A stretch of DNA of 64,000 nt from Niallia sp. XMNu-256 (lineage in GTDB: Bacteria; Bacillota; Bacilli; Bacillales; Cytobacillaceae): NCBI RefSeq assembly GCF_036670015.1, contig NZ_CP137636.1, positions 3,884,501-3,948,500 on the forward strand, written 5' to 3'. The notes under the pieces are model-generated. The model ran no database searches, had not been told where the DNA came from, and worked only from the letters and a program-made list of their open reading frames with translations. Every line of letters begins with the position of its first letter. Positions within the stretch are counted from its first letter, which is position 1. Shown piece by piece: positions 43,128-51,157 of the stretch. The position numbers and the translations under genes are program-made.

Positions 43128-43194
43128 GGGCAGTTGATCCCCCACCTATCTTCTTTTATTTTACTCAGAATCTTGTGGTGGGGGTCTACTGCCC
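43128..43194 (+). repeat. Second large stem-loop between permease and ATPase genes
   Basis: GGGCAGT-TGA-TCCCCCACC pairs with GGTGGGGG-TCT-ACTGCCC around a loop of about 30 nt. It shares the CCCCCAC/GTGGGGG arm element with the preceding stem-loop, so the two could also pair with each other in alternative folds. Confidence 0.8.
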
Positions 43195-43231
43195 GTTAAG
43201 CCTGATAAAAAAATAAGTTGTTGGAGATTTA

Positions 43232-43972
43232 ATGATGATTACGATAAATAAGTTAGTCAAGCATTTCGGAAATCTTGAAGTATTGAAAGACATTAACGTA
43301 CAAGTTGAAAATGGAGAAGTGGTGGCCATCCTTGGTCCAAGTGGATCTGGGAAAAGTACCCTGCTTCGCTGCATGAACGGGTTAGAAGAAATGACAAGCG
43401 GGTCGATCGAATTAGCCGGAATTGTCTTGGATTCTAAACAACCGAAAAAAGAACAGCGGAAAAACATTCGTCAAATCCGTCTACATACTGGGATGGTGTT
43501 CCAACAATTTAACCTCTATCCCCATAAAACTGCGTTGCAAAATGTGATTGAAGCACTGCTAGTCGTGAAAAAAATGCCTAAAGACCAAGCTGTCCAAAAA
43601 GGTGAAGCGTTACTAGACCGGGTCGGCTTGTTGGAAAAGAAAGACGCCTACCCTTCTAAATTATCAGGCGGTCAGCAACAACGGGTTGCCATCGCCCGTG
43701 CTTTAGCAATGGAACCGGATGTCATGCTTTTTGACGAACCGACCTCTGCTTTAGACCCTGAATTAGTTGGTGAAGTATTAGCCGTTATGAAGGAACTCGC
43801 TAAAGAAGGAATGACGATGGTCGTCGTCACCCATGAAATGGAATTTGCCCGCGAAGTCGCGGATCGGATTATTTTTATGGCAGACGGAAACATTATCGAA
43901 GAAGGAACCCCAGAAGAATTTTTCACCCATACAACAACCGAACGGGCCAAGAAATTTTTAAAGAAAATGTAA
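43232..43972 (+). CDS. Polar amino acid ABC transporter ATP-binding protein
   Basis: A 246-residue ABC ATPase. Walker [13 protein letters not shown] near 35-46, the Q-loop [14 protein letters not shown] near 87-100, the LSGGQQQR signature near 144-151, and Walker [15 protein letters not shown] near 166-179 are complete. It matches the GlnQ/TcyN class. Two adjacent ATG codons are possible, both with GGAGA upstream. It energises the importer formed with the two preceding gene products. Confidence 0.95.
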   Translation: MMITINKLVKHFGNLEVLKDINVQVENGEVVAILGPSGSGKSTLLRCMNGLEEMTSGSIELAGIVLDSKQPKKEQRKNIRQIRLHTGMVFQQFNLYPHKTALQNVIEALLVVKKMPKDQAVQKGEALLDRVGLLEKKDAYPSKLSGGQQQRVAIARALAMEPDVMLFDEPTSALDPELVGEVLAVMKELAKEGMTMVVVTHEMEFAREVADRIIFMADGNIIEEGTPEEFFTHTTTERAKKFLKKM

Positions 43973-43985
43973 TGGAGGAAAAAGA

Positions 43986-44408
43986 ATGAATGTAAAAACA
44001 ACATGGACGGGAAAACGCTCCTTCACCGCTGTCGGTGATTCCGGTTACGAAATGAAAATGGATGCAACACCTGCCTACTTCGGCGATGGAAACGGCGTAA
44101 CCCCAACCGAAATGCTGCTCGCCTCTGTCGCAGGCTGCATCGGCATTGACGTAACAATGATTCTGAGACCTCATCTCGATAAGTTGTCAAAAATCGAGAT
44201 CGAAACAAACGGTACTCGCAAAGAAGAAGCACCAAAAGGATTCACCTCCATCGACGTCACCTTTAATGTTGAAGGGGAACTTGCAAGCAAACACATCTGG
44301 AGAGCTATTAACCTTGGGAAAGAAAAATATTGTGCTGTCTCTGATTCACTAGAGGCAGATATTACCTTCCACCTCATCTTGAATGGAGAAAAGGTGGAGG
44401 TGGAGTAG
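43986..44408 (+). CDS. OsmC/Ohr family protein (YhfA-type)
   Basis: A 140-residue OsmC-fold protein. The N-terminal half has GVTPTEMLLASVAGCIGIDV near 38-57, carrying one conserved redox cysteine; the second cysteine is in EKYCAVSDSL near 117-126. OsmC proteins are thiol peroxidases against organic hydroperoxides, though YhfA-type members are less defined. It follows the ATPase gene by 13 bp with GGAGG upstream, so it is co-transcribed with the amino-acid importer, suggesting a link between cystine uptake and thiol/peroxide balance. Confidence 0.9.
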   Translation: MNVKTTWTGKRSFTAVGDSGYEMKMDATPAYFGDGNGVTPTEMLLASVAGCIGIDVTMILRPHLDKLSKIEIETNGTRKEEAPKGFTSIDVTFNVEGELASKHIWRAINLGKEKYCAVSDSLEADITFHLILNGEKVEVE

Positions 44409-45103
44409 ACCTGGTTGGGTCACCTCCTAGGAAGTGGGACATCGTGGAATTTTTGATGGATTGCGTTCTGAGGGTAAGAGTTCTTGGACTCTATTCTTTT
44501 CTGATGAACTTGGTGTGTCCGAAGTTGGATTTACTTCGGACACTAGCCCTCCCTGATTCGATCATTGTGTCCGATATGGCGCCTCATTCGGACTCTGACT
44601 CTGCCTATTTGACTCACTGTGCTGATATTAACCTTATCAAATCTTCCTTGCCAAGCATCATTCATAAACAAAAATGCAAAAAGGACAAGGAACTGGTTTC
44701 TTCTGAAAGATAAAAAAATCAAATTTAAGGCTTTATAGTAAGATAATTGTATGTTGTTTAACAATTATGCTTCAAAAAGAGTGGTAACCCTCTCTTTTTT
44801 ATTACGACATTATTTTTGAAACTAATAATACAAGAAGTAAGAAAACATTGAAATGTAGTGATAAAATCACGAAAAAAGGTGTATCAATAAAATAAATTGA
44901 TACACCTTACACTTTTATTATTAAACAATATCTGGTGAAAATTACTTGGATTTCTTCCTTTTCTTTGCAAGATAATCCTTCGAACTTACTTTGATATTTT
45001 TCAGCGTTATAACTTTTGTAAATCAGTACTCACACTCTCGGATTTAGCCGTTATTTTTTCCGCTCATAAGATCGTAAGCAACCATGCATCCTGACTTTAT
45101 CAG
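44409..45103. other. 700-bp intergenic region with hairpins
   Basis: Contains an 11-bp perfect stem GTGTCCGAAGT/ACTTCGGACAC (44515-44543, 7-nt loop), a nearby related half TGTGTCCGA, a weak plus-strand terminator AAAGAGTGG-TAA-CCCTCTCTTT followed by Ts (44775-44800), and the minus-strand terminator at 44872. An 89-codon plus-strand frame has no ribosome binding site and odd composition, so it is not called. Confidence 0.5.
44872..44906 (-). terminator. Terminator of the inactive NlpC/P60-like gene
   Basis: GGTGTATCAAT/ATTGATACACC, 11 bp, with a six-T run on the minus strand. It lies about 200 nt past the stop of the gene at 45104-45586. Confidence 0.85.
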
Positions 45104-45586
45104 TTATTTAATTACTCGTTTTGCACCTACATAACGATCTTTCCAATACTTTTCACTCATTTTAACAACTTTTACACCTTTTGATGTTGCCCCAGTAAAT
45201 GTACCATCTCCATTATATATACCAACAAAAGATACTTGCCACTTTGTACCGGTACTATAGAAGACTAAATCACCTTGCTTTAATTCGTTTTGCTTAACTG
45301 CTTTCCCTGTTTTATATTGTAAAGCACTTGTTCTAGGTATCGTCATTTTAGTCGCTGCATTTTTATATACATATTGCGTAAAGCCACTTGCATCAAAACC
45401 TTTTGGTGTTGTTCCGCCATATTTAAATGGGGTTCCTACAAATCTCTTTGAAACTTGTGACACTTCCTCACCATAATTAATTGTTGCTGAGGCATTTGTT
45501 GCTTGTCCAAAGATAAACGTTGCTATTAAACCTAAAATCAACAACACCGATACTCCCCATTTTGGAAAACGCAAAGACATACTCAT
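45104..45586 (-). CDS. NlpC/P60-like secreted protein lacking catalytic residues
   Basis: A 160-residue protein with an N-terminal signal peptide (to about residue 33) and one NlpC/P60 domain. The fold is clear from FKYGGTTPKGFD, LKQGDLVFY and VGIYNGDGTF. The nucleophile position reads GFDASGF, with A66 for Cys. The histidine of the usual SHVGIY is F120, and the third polar residue of F-I-H-A is G132. All three catalytic positions are therefore replaced. It cannot be a normal gamma-D-Glu-diamino acid endopeptidase; a wall-binding or decoy role is possible. The ATG at 45586 follows AGGGGGAAAAGG. Confidence 0.88.
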   Translation of the reverse strand: MSMSLRFPKWGVSVLLILGLIATFIFGQATNASATINYGEEVSQVSKRFVGTPFKYGGTTPKGFDASGFTQYVYKNAATKMTIPRTSALQYKTGKAVKQNELKQGDLVFYSTGTKWQVSFVGIYNGDGTFTGATSKGVKVVKMSEKYWKDRYVGAKRVIK

Positions 45587-46119
45587 TCCTTTTCCCCCTG
45601 CTCGCAAAAATTAATACGAATTTATTAGTTTAGGACCACTCACATCTCTTCTTCATCCTAGTTGCCAATCCGTTTATTGTTTAATCGGCATCGCCTTGAC
45701 GATAACCGTTTATACCATCTTCTTAGTTACGTTCAACTTGCGAACGATAAAAATCAGTGTCACGTTCTAATTATTCACTATCCCTAATCCGACTCATTCA
45801 ATCATCTCCTTTTTAACTTTTTTTGAGTTACACATCATTCTATGTTGGTTGTCTTTATTTACAGAACAATAAATTTATCAAAACGCAAAGAATTTTTAAC
45901 ATTGATTACGAATGTATATCCGTTAAATAGCGATAAAAAAGTGGTATTAAAATCGAAAAAAAGTGTATCAACAGATTTTGTCAATACACTCTAGAAATAT
46001 ATTGTTAAACAACATTCGTCGTCATCTATCAATACTGATTAACATTTAATAATTGTACTTTCAGCATTACATATTACCTTGTCCTTTTGCAGTGTGTCTA
46101 TTTCTATTTTAAATGAGAA
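45587..46119. other. Intergenic region, no gene seen
   Basis: 530 bp of AT-rich sequence upstream of the NlpC-like gene and downstream of the amidohydrolase gene. Only the minus-strand terminator at 45955-45990 is recognisable. The terminators at 44872 and 45955 share a GTGTATCAA arm and similar flanks (GTTAAACAA), suggesting common origin. Confidence 0.5.
45955..45990 (-). terminator. Terminator of the amidohydrolase-MFS operon
   Basis: AGTGTATTGAC/GTTGATACACT (11 pairs, two G-U) followed by seven T residues on the minus strand. Confidence 0.8.
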
Positions 46120-47550
46120 TCACCCTAAAACAGGAGTTGCTTCTTTTTTTGGTACAGGCGGTTTCACACCAGCTGGAATCCCCGGTTTGTATTCTGCTCC
46201 TTGTTTACTTGCCAGGTATTCAGCTTTTGCTTTTTCAAGAATCCCGTCTTCATTCTTCAACAAATCATAAGTGGTTAGCGCCATGATTTTTGCTGCATAG
46301 TGCATTCCCTTCAGACCGATGGATGAACCAAATGAGGCTGTAGCTTGCCATGTGTGAACTTGAACCCCAAGCGGAGCGCATACGGTCATGATTTGCCCCA
46401 TTGGCGCAATCCATGATACATCTCCTACATCTGAAGATCCGCCCATTGTTTTACCGAAATACTCCATGTTGTGGTAAAAATCTGTATCGAGTGTTTTTCT
46501 TGCATTCGCACTCATAGGGTGACTTTTTGCTCCTGCCAACACAGAAGGTTCAACCGTTTGGAGAAGCTGTTCGGCAAATTTCTCTTCCTCTTCCGTAAAC
46601 GTGAATGGTCCTGCCGCTTCTACTTGCTTATACATGAGTTCATTCAGTGTGATGTTTGGCAGCGTTTCATAGCAACCTGATTTGATTTCCCAACGTACTG
46701 AGGTTTCTGTCATCATTGCTGCTCCTTGAGCCACTTTGATTAACCTTTCCTCTAATTCCTCTACTTGCTTTCGGTTTGCGCCACGTAAGAAGTAATACAC
46801 ACTCGCCTTATCTGGCACGACATTTGGTGCCAATCCCCCGTTTGTAATTTGATAGTGGATTCGAGAACCGTCTAGAACATGCTCACGTAAATAGTTTGCA
46901 CCTACATTCATTAACTCAACAGCGTCAAGCGCACTCCGTCCAAGATGTGGAGCCGCACCAGCATGGGCTGTTCTTCCTGAGAAATAAAACTCAATAGCCG
47001 TTAATGCCTGCATACTGAAATTCGCTGTCGTATTAGACGTTGCAGGGTGCCATGTAAGGACACTATCTAAATCATCAAATACACCAGCTCTTGCCATGAA
47101 AGTTTTACCTGAAAGCAATTCTTCTGCAGCACACCCATAATAGCGAATCGTTCCAGGCAGTGCTTCTGCTTCCATTATTTCCTTAAGCGCAATCACTGCA
47201 CTTACCCCAGCAGTACCGAGTAAGTTGTGACCACAGCCATGTCCTGGACCATCTAGGACAATCGGATTATGATCTGGGGTTACGCCTTGAGACAATCCTG
47301 GCAGAGCATCAAATTCACCTAGAATCCCAATGATCGGCTTCCCAGTTCCATATTCCGCTACAAAGGCAGTCGGCACATCGCCAATTCCGGCAGTAACCTT
47401 AAACCCTGATTCCTCTAGCGTCTTGATTTGCAAGGAGGATGCAAATGATTCATTATAACCTAATTCTGGATTTTCCCAAATTTGTTTGGCTAAATCTGCA
47501 AACTTCGCTTTATTCTCGTCCATCCATTTTGTAATATTTACTTTACTCAT
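46120..47550 (-). CDS. M20D-family amidohydrolase, AbgB-like
   Basis: A 476-residue M20 metallopeptidase-fold enzyme. GILGEFDALPGLSQ near 75-88, GHGCGHNLLG near 104-113 and the dimerisation-domain segment GRTAHAGAAPHLGRSALDAV near 193-212 match the aminobenzoyl-glutamate hydrolase subunit B (AbgB) group. Metal-binding H/E residues (CGHN, AAEELL) are intact. Such enzymes release amino acids from N-acyl or aryl-amide substrates. It is transcribed after an MFS importer and opposite a GAF-PucR regulator, a typical catabolic unit. The exact substrate is not deducible. Confidence 0.9.
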   Translation of the reverse strand: MSKVNITKWMDENKAKFADLAKQIWENPELGYNESFASSLQIKTLEESGFKVTAGIGDVPTAFVAEYGTGKPIIGILGEFDALPGLSQGVTPDHNPIVLDGPGHGCGHNLLGTAGVSAVIALKEIMEAEALPGTIRYYGCAAEELLSGKTFMARAGVFDDLDSVLTWHPATSNTTANFSMQALTAIEFYFSGRTAHAGAAPHLGRSALDAVELMNVGANYLREHVLDGSRIHYQITNGGLAPNVVPDKASVYYFLRGANRKQVEELEERLIKVAQGAAMMTETSVRWEIKSGCYETLPNITLNELMYKQVEAAGPFTFTEEEEKFAEQLLQTVEPSVLAGAKSHPMSANARKTLDTDFYHNMEYFGKTMGGSSDVGDVSWIAPMGQIMTVCAPLGVQVHTWQATASFGSSIGLKGMHYAAKIMALTTYDLLKNEDGILEKAKAEYLASKQGAEYKPGIPAGVKPPVPKKEATPVLG

Positions 47551-47581
47551 TTTTTCCTCACCCTTTTCTTAAATGACTTTT

Positions 47582-48814
47582 TTAACCTGCGTCAACCGTA
47601 GATAAATTTGTTTTGGCTTGTCTCTTTTTGACTGCTGGTAAAAAACAAGCAATCACTGCAGCAACTGCACAGCATATGGTTAAGAACACGAACGCAGCTT
47701 GGTAAGTCCCTGTCGCAGCGATTAGAGCACCCATGATCATTGGTGAAAAGATACCTGCAGCTTGTCCCCCAAAATTAATGATTCCAAATGCAGTACCTAC
47801 TACCTTTTCCTCCATCATCCGGTGTGGCACTGTAAAGACAAAGCTCATAACAAATGACATAAAGATATAAGCAATGGACTGGAACATAATAACCTGATAT
47901 ACACCCGTTGCTAATGACATTAAATACAGAGAAGCTCCCGTTAAAATAATTCCAGTGATGACTCCATATTTTGCTTTTGAACCAACTTTATTAATGATTC
48001 TCCCACTAATAATCATCCCTGCTGTCAAAAACAAGGTAGGAATCGCACTGAATAACCCAACAGATTTAAGATCGATTCCAAGCCCCTGCATTAAGTAGGA
48101 AGGCATCCAGGAGATCAGTCCCCAGTTCGTAACATTCACAAAGAAGAAGATTAATAGAACTTTCCATAATATTGAATTACGGAGCAACTGTTTATATTCT
48201 TTTTTACTAGGCTTAGCTGCCACGTCAGAATTTGCGTAATTCCCAGCTTTCTTTGTGGATAAAATGAACCAAACGACAAAGACAATCCCTAACAGACCGA
48301 CGATCAAAAATACGGTTCTCCAACCAAATGCGACTAGAAGTGGAGCACAGATAATCGGTGCAAGCGCAGCACCAAAAGCATTTGATGACATCATCGTTGA
48401 CTGAGCTTTCGTCCTTTTATCAGACGGGAAGTAATCAGCTATAGCCTTCGTACTTGCTGCAGGATATCCCCCTTCACCGATTCCAAAGAGAAAACGAATA
48501 AGAATTAACGAAGTAAGAGACCATGCAAGTCCAGATAAGGCTGTAAATATGGACCAAGCAATAACTGCTGCCACGATGACCTTCCGTGAACCAAACCGGT
48601 CTGCTAGCCAGCCACCTGGAATTTGCATGAGGGCATATCCCATAAAGAAGGCACTTAGGACAATTCCTAATTTAGATGCATCCAGTGTTAAATCTTCCCC
48701 AATTTGGACAATGGCCAGACTGATGACGGTTCTATCAATATACGAGATAATCCAACCAAAATAGAGAACGATTAAAATCATTTTGCTATTTGACTTGTTA
48801 GCGTTTTCATTCAT
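47582..48814 (-). CDS. MFS transporter (ACS family-like)
   Basis: A 410-residue, 12-helix MFS transporter. YFGWIISYIDRTVISLAI at the N-terminus and GWLADRFGSRKVIV near 68-81 are typical of the anion:cation symporter (ACS) branch. GEGGYPAASTKAIADYFP near 116-133 is the family's helix-4 motif. It probably imports the organic anion or acylated amino acid that the downstream amidohydrolase hydrolyses. AAGGAGG precedes the ATG; it is the first gene after the divergent promoter region. Confidence 0.92.
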   Translation of the reverse strand: MNENANKSNSKMILIVLYFGWIISYIDRTVISLAIVQIGEDLTLDASKLGIVLSAFFMGYALMQIPGGWLADRFGSRKVIVAAVIAWSIFTALSGLAWSLTSLILIRFLFGIGEGGYPAASTKAIADYFPSDKRTKAQSTMMSSNAFGAALAPIICAPLLVAFGWRTVFLIVGLLGIVFVVWFILSTKKAGNYANSDVAAKPSKKEYKQLLRNSILWKVLLIFFFVNVTNWGLISWMPSYLMQGLGIDLKSVGLFSAIPTLFLTAGMIISGRIINKVGSKAKYGVITGIILTGASLYLMSLATGVYQVIMFQSIAYIFMSFVMSFVFTVPHRMMEEKVVGTAFGIINFGGQAAGIFSPMIMGALIAATGTYQAAFVFLTICCAVAAVIACFLPAVKKRQAKTNLSTVDAG

Positions 48815-48879
48815 TTTTAAAACCCTCCTTATTAGAAAATGAGTGTAAAGTAACTATAAACAAAATAATTTTATTTTTC

Positions 48880-48929
48880 ATTGTTAGAATATACAATGTT
48901 TTCAGAAATCCATTGTGAATTTTTACAAT
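48880..48929. promoter_or_regulatory. Two ATTGT-N8-ACAAT palindromes between divergent genes
   Basis: ATTGT-N8-ACAAT occurs at 48880-48897 and again at 48912-48929, 32 bp apart (about three helical turns), in the 166-bp gap between the MFS gene and the GAF-PucR regulator. Identical arms and spacing in both make them candidate sites of the adjacent regulator. Confidence 0.6.
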
Positions 48930-48980
48930 TTATCCGATAATGAATGAAGAGTTACACAATGAACAAAGGGGGAGAACCGT

Positions 48981-51056
48981 ATGAAACAGGAGGAATTGAT
49001 AATAAGTAACAATGAAAGCGTTTTAAGTTATCCTATTTGGATTTTGTCTTCCACAGATGAGTGGGTTCACTTAGGCCAGGTCCCACCCACCGAATTAGAG
49101 GAAACTCTATTTTCCAAAGAATATATTTGGCCTTCTCATTTAAATTGTAATGACTATTCAACTTCCTACTATCCACAGACGGGAAGCCAGTTATTCCAGT
49201 TTGCAACCGAGGTACCTGAGTCAACGACTGTCCGTGCTTGTGTCCACTCCGGCAGCACATTATCCCAACCCGAGTGTGATTATTTTGTGCTGAAAGTCCG
49301 TTATTTCTTGCTTCAACAAACATTAGATCGTTATTGGCAAGAGAATGATACATGGCTAGAAGGCTTGCATTCACTTACTTCCATGCTTGATTTGGATGAA
49401 CTTTTAAACAACATTGTGCAAAATGTATTGATTTCAATTCCAACCGTCGATCGTGGATTTCTCATGCTTTATGACACTGAAACACAAAAACTCACGACAA
49501 AAGCAAGCTTTGGTTTAGGATCGACGATCTATGATTTCAAGACCGATATAGGGGAAGGTGTTGGAGGAAAGGTATTCGAGGATGGAATCGGCCGCATCTT
49601 TACTACTGAACAAGGATTGGAAGCGATGTCTAATGTTCAGGAACACAATATGAGAAATTTACTAACTGCTATGGGTGTGAAAGTCATTACAAATACAATC
49701 GCTATGGCGGTTCCTGTTCGAATGAATAAGGAAAAGATTGGTGTAATGATTGTCCATCAAGTTACAAAAAAACGAAAGTTGACGCATGAAGATTTACGGA
49801 GGTTACAGGGTTTTGCTGATCAGGCAGCCATCGCGATTACGAACGCAAGATTTTTTTCAGAACTAAAGGAAACCAATGAATATTTAATGAAGCGAAATCA
49901 TATTCATGAAGCTTTTACAAAACTGTCTTTAAAAGATTCCGATTTGATCATGATTGCAAAAACCGTTGAAAAGATGATTAACCTCCCTGTTTCTCTTTTT
50001 GATATTTCGAAAAATGAATGGTATCCCCATTATGCACCGCTATCAAAGAAGCTAATGAACACAAATTTTTTCAATGACTGGGAGGATTCCGTAGATTCAT
50101 TGACTGTTACGATTGATGAAACTCCTATTCATTTGTATCCGATTGTTAATGAGGGAATTCCGATCGGTTATTTTGTCGTAGAGCTCAACGAGGCCTCCCC
50201 TCTATCTCCGATTGACACGGTTGTGTTAGAGCAAGGGAGTGCTTTGGTGGCCCTAAAAATGGTCAATGCTTATAGCTTGACGGATATGTACTATAAACAA
50301 TGTTATGAGTTTTTTAATGAACTTCTCCAATATAAGGAACCGACTGTACTTGCCTCCAAATCAAGAGACTTTGGCCTTTCTCCAGATCAACCATTCTTTA
50401 TTGCCGTCATGCAGCTAAGCGGGAAGGCACAAGTTGCTACGAAACTAGAAACCTATCAGAGAAAACTAATTGCCGCTCTCCATCGTGAATTGGCATCTTT
50501 TCAGTATCTCCTGTTTGGTTTTCAGGATAAAGTGACCATCCTCGTGAATGTTTCATCCGAGTCGGCACAAGAATTAGTGATTGAAAAGCTGGAGAATGTG
50601 GAAAAGTCATGGAGCGATAAGGTGGCGCCTACCCTTATAGGTGGAATCGGGAGGCTTTATCAGGGACTAGAGTCTGTTGCAAGGAGTTTTGAGGAAGCAA
50701 ATAAATCACTCGCCCATCTAGCTACCCGTCAAACATCTGGGATGATGAGTTTTGAACGGATTGGCATCAACCGCTTGTTTATCAATCAGCAAGCCGAGGA
50801 GATTAAACAATTTACTCAGGAGGTTTTCGCCCCCCTTCAATCACCTAAGGCGCTATCAAGCGATCTCGAATTAACTTTACGAACCTATGTTGCCGCTAAT
50901 CGTTCAATACCCGAAACAGCCCAACAGCTCCATATTCATCAAAATACCCTTTATCATCGGATCCGGAAAATTGAGGAGATCCTTGATGTCGATCTCAATG
51001 ATTCTGAGGATTGGTTAAAACTGCTTCTGGCATGTCATCTTAGTGAGTTGTATTGA
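48981..51056 (+). CDS. GAF-domain PucR/CdaR-type transcriptional regulator
   Basis: A 691-residue regulator. A GAF domain lies at about 130-290 (VDRGFLMLYDTE near 154-165, DLRRLQGFADQAAIAI near 269-284). A middle PucR/CdaR-like GGDEF-derived region follows. At the C-terminus (about 635-691) is the PucR HTH: ETAQQLHIHQNTLYHRIRKI and DSEDWLKLLLACHL. PucR-type proteins activate nearby catabolic genes on sensing substrate. It is divergent from the MFS-amidohydrolase operon, with two matching palindromes between. AAAGGGGGAG precedes the ATG. Confidence 0.92.
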   Translation: MKQEELIISNNESVLSYPIWILSSTDEWVHLGQVPPTELEETLFSKEYIWPSHLNCNDYSTSYYPQTGSQLFQFATEVPESTTVRACVHSGSTLSQPECDYFVLKVRYFLLQQTLDRYWQENDTWLEGLHSLTSMLDLDELLNNIVQNVLISIPTVDRGFLMLYDTETQKLTTKASFGLGSTIYDFKTDIGEGVGGKVFEDGIGRIFTTEQGLEAMSNVQEHNMRNLLTAMGVKVITNTIAMAVPVRMNKEKIGVMIVHQVTKKRKLTHEDLRRLQGFADQAAIAITNARFFSELKETNEYLMKRNHIHEAFTKLSLKDSDLIMIAKTVEKMINLPVSLFDISKNEWYPHYAPLSKKLMNTNFFNDWEDSVDSLTVTIDETPIHLYPIVNEGIPIGYFVVELNEASPLSPIDTVVLEQGSALVALKMVNAYSLTDMYYKQCYEFFNELLQYKEPTVLASKSRDFGLSPDQPFFIAVMQLSGKAQVATKLETYQRKLIAALHRELASFQYLLFGFQDKVTILVNVSSESAQELVIEKLENVEKSWSDKVAPTLIGGIGRLYQGLESVARSFEEANKSLAHLATRQTSGMMSFERIGINRLFINQQAEEIKQFTQEVFAPLQSPKALSSDLELTLRTYVAANRSIPETAQQLHIHQNTLYHRIRKIEEILDVDLNDSEDWLKLLLACHLSELY

Positions 51057-51101
51057 TCGGCATGTTTAAACCTTGCGTCGAAAAGGAAGGAAAGTCAGGC
51101 A

Positions 51102-51146
51102 TAAGAAGTTGATTTCCTATCCATTATATAGAAAATCAACTTCTTA
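51102..51146. other. 14-bp stem-loop between convergent genes
   Basis: TAAGAAGTTGATTT pairs with AAATCAACTTCTTA around a 17-nt loop, centred between the regulator and metallophosphoesterase stop codons. T-runs are poor on both sides, so it may be a weak bidirectional terminator. Confidence 0.55.
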
Positions 51147-51157
51147 CAAAAAATGTA

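Noticed and set aside
43066-43194. Terminator between permease and ATPase genes
   Set aside because: Stems are strong but neither is followed by a T-run, and the ATPase gene has no clear promoter of its own, so I call them stem-loops only.
44444-44713. 89-codon frame downstream of the OsmC gene
   Set aside because: No Shine-Dalgarno at the start, unusual composition, and it runs through a hairpin and over half-repeats.
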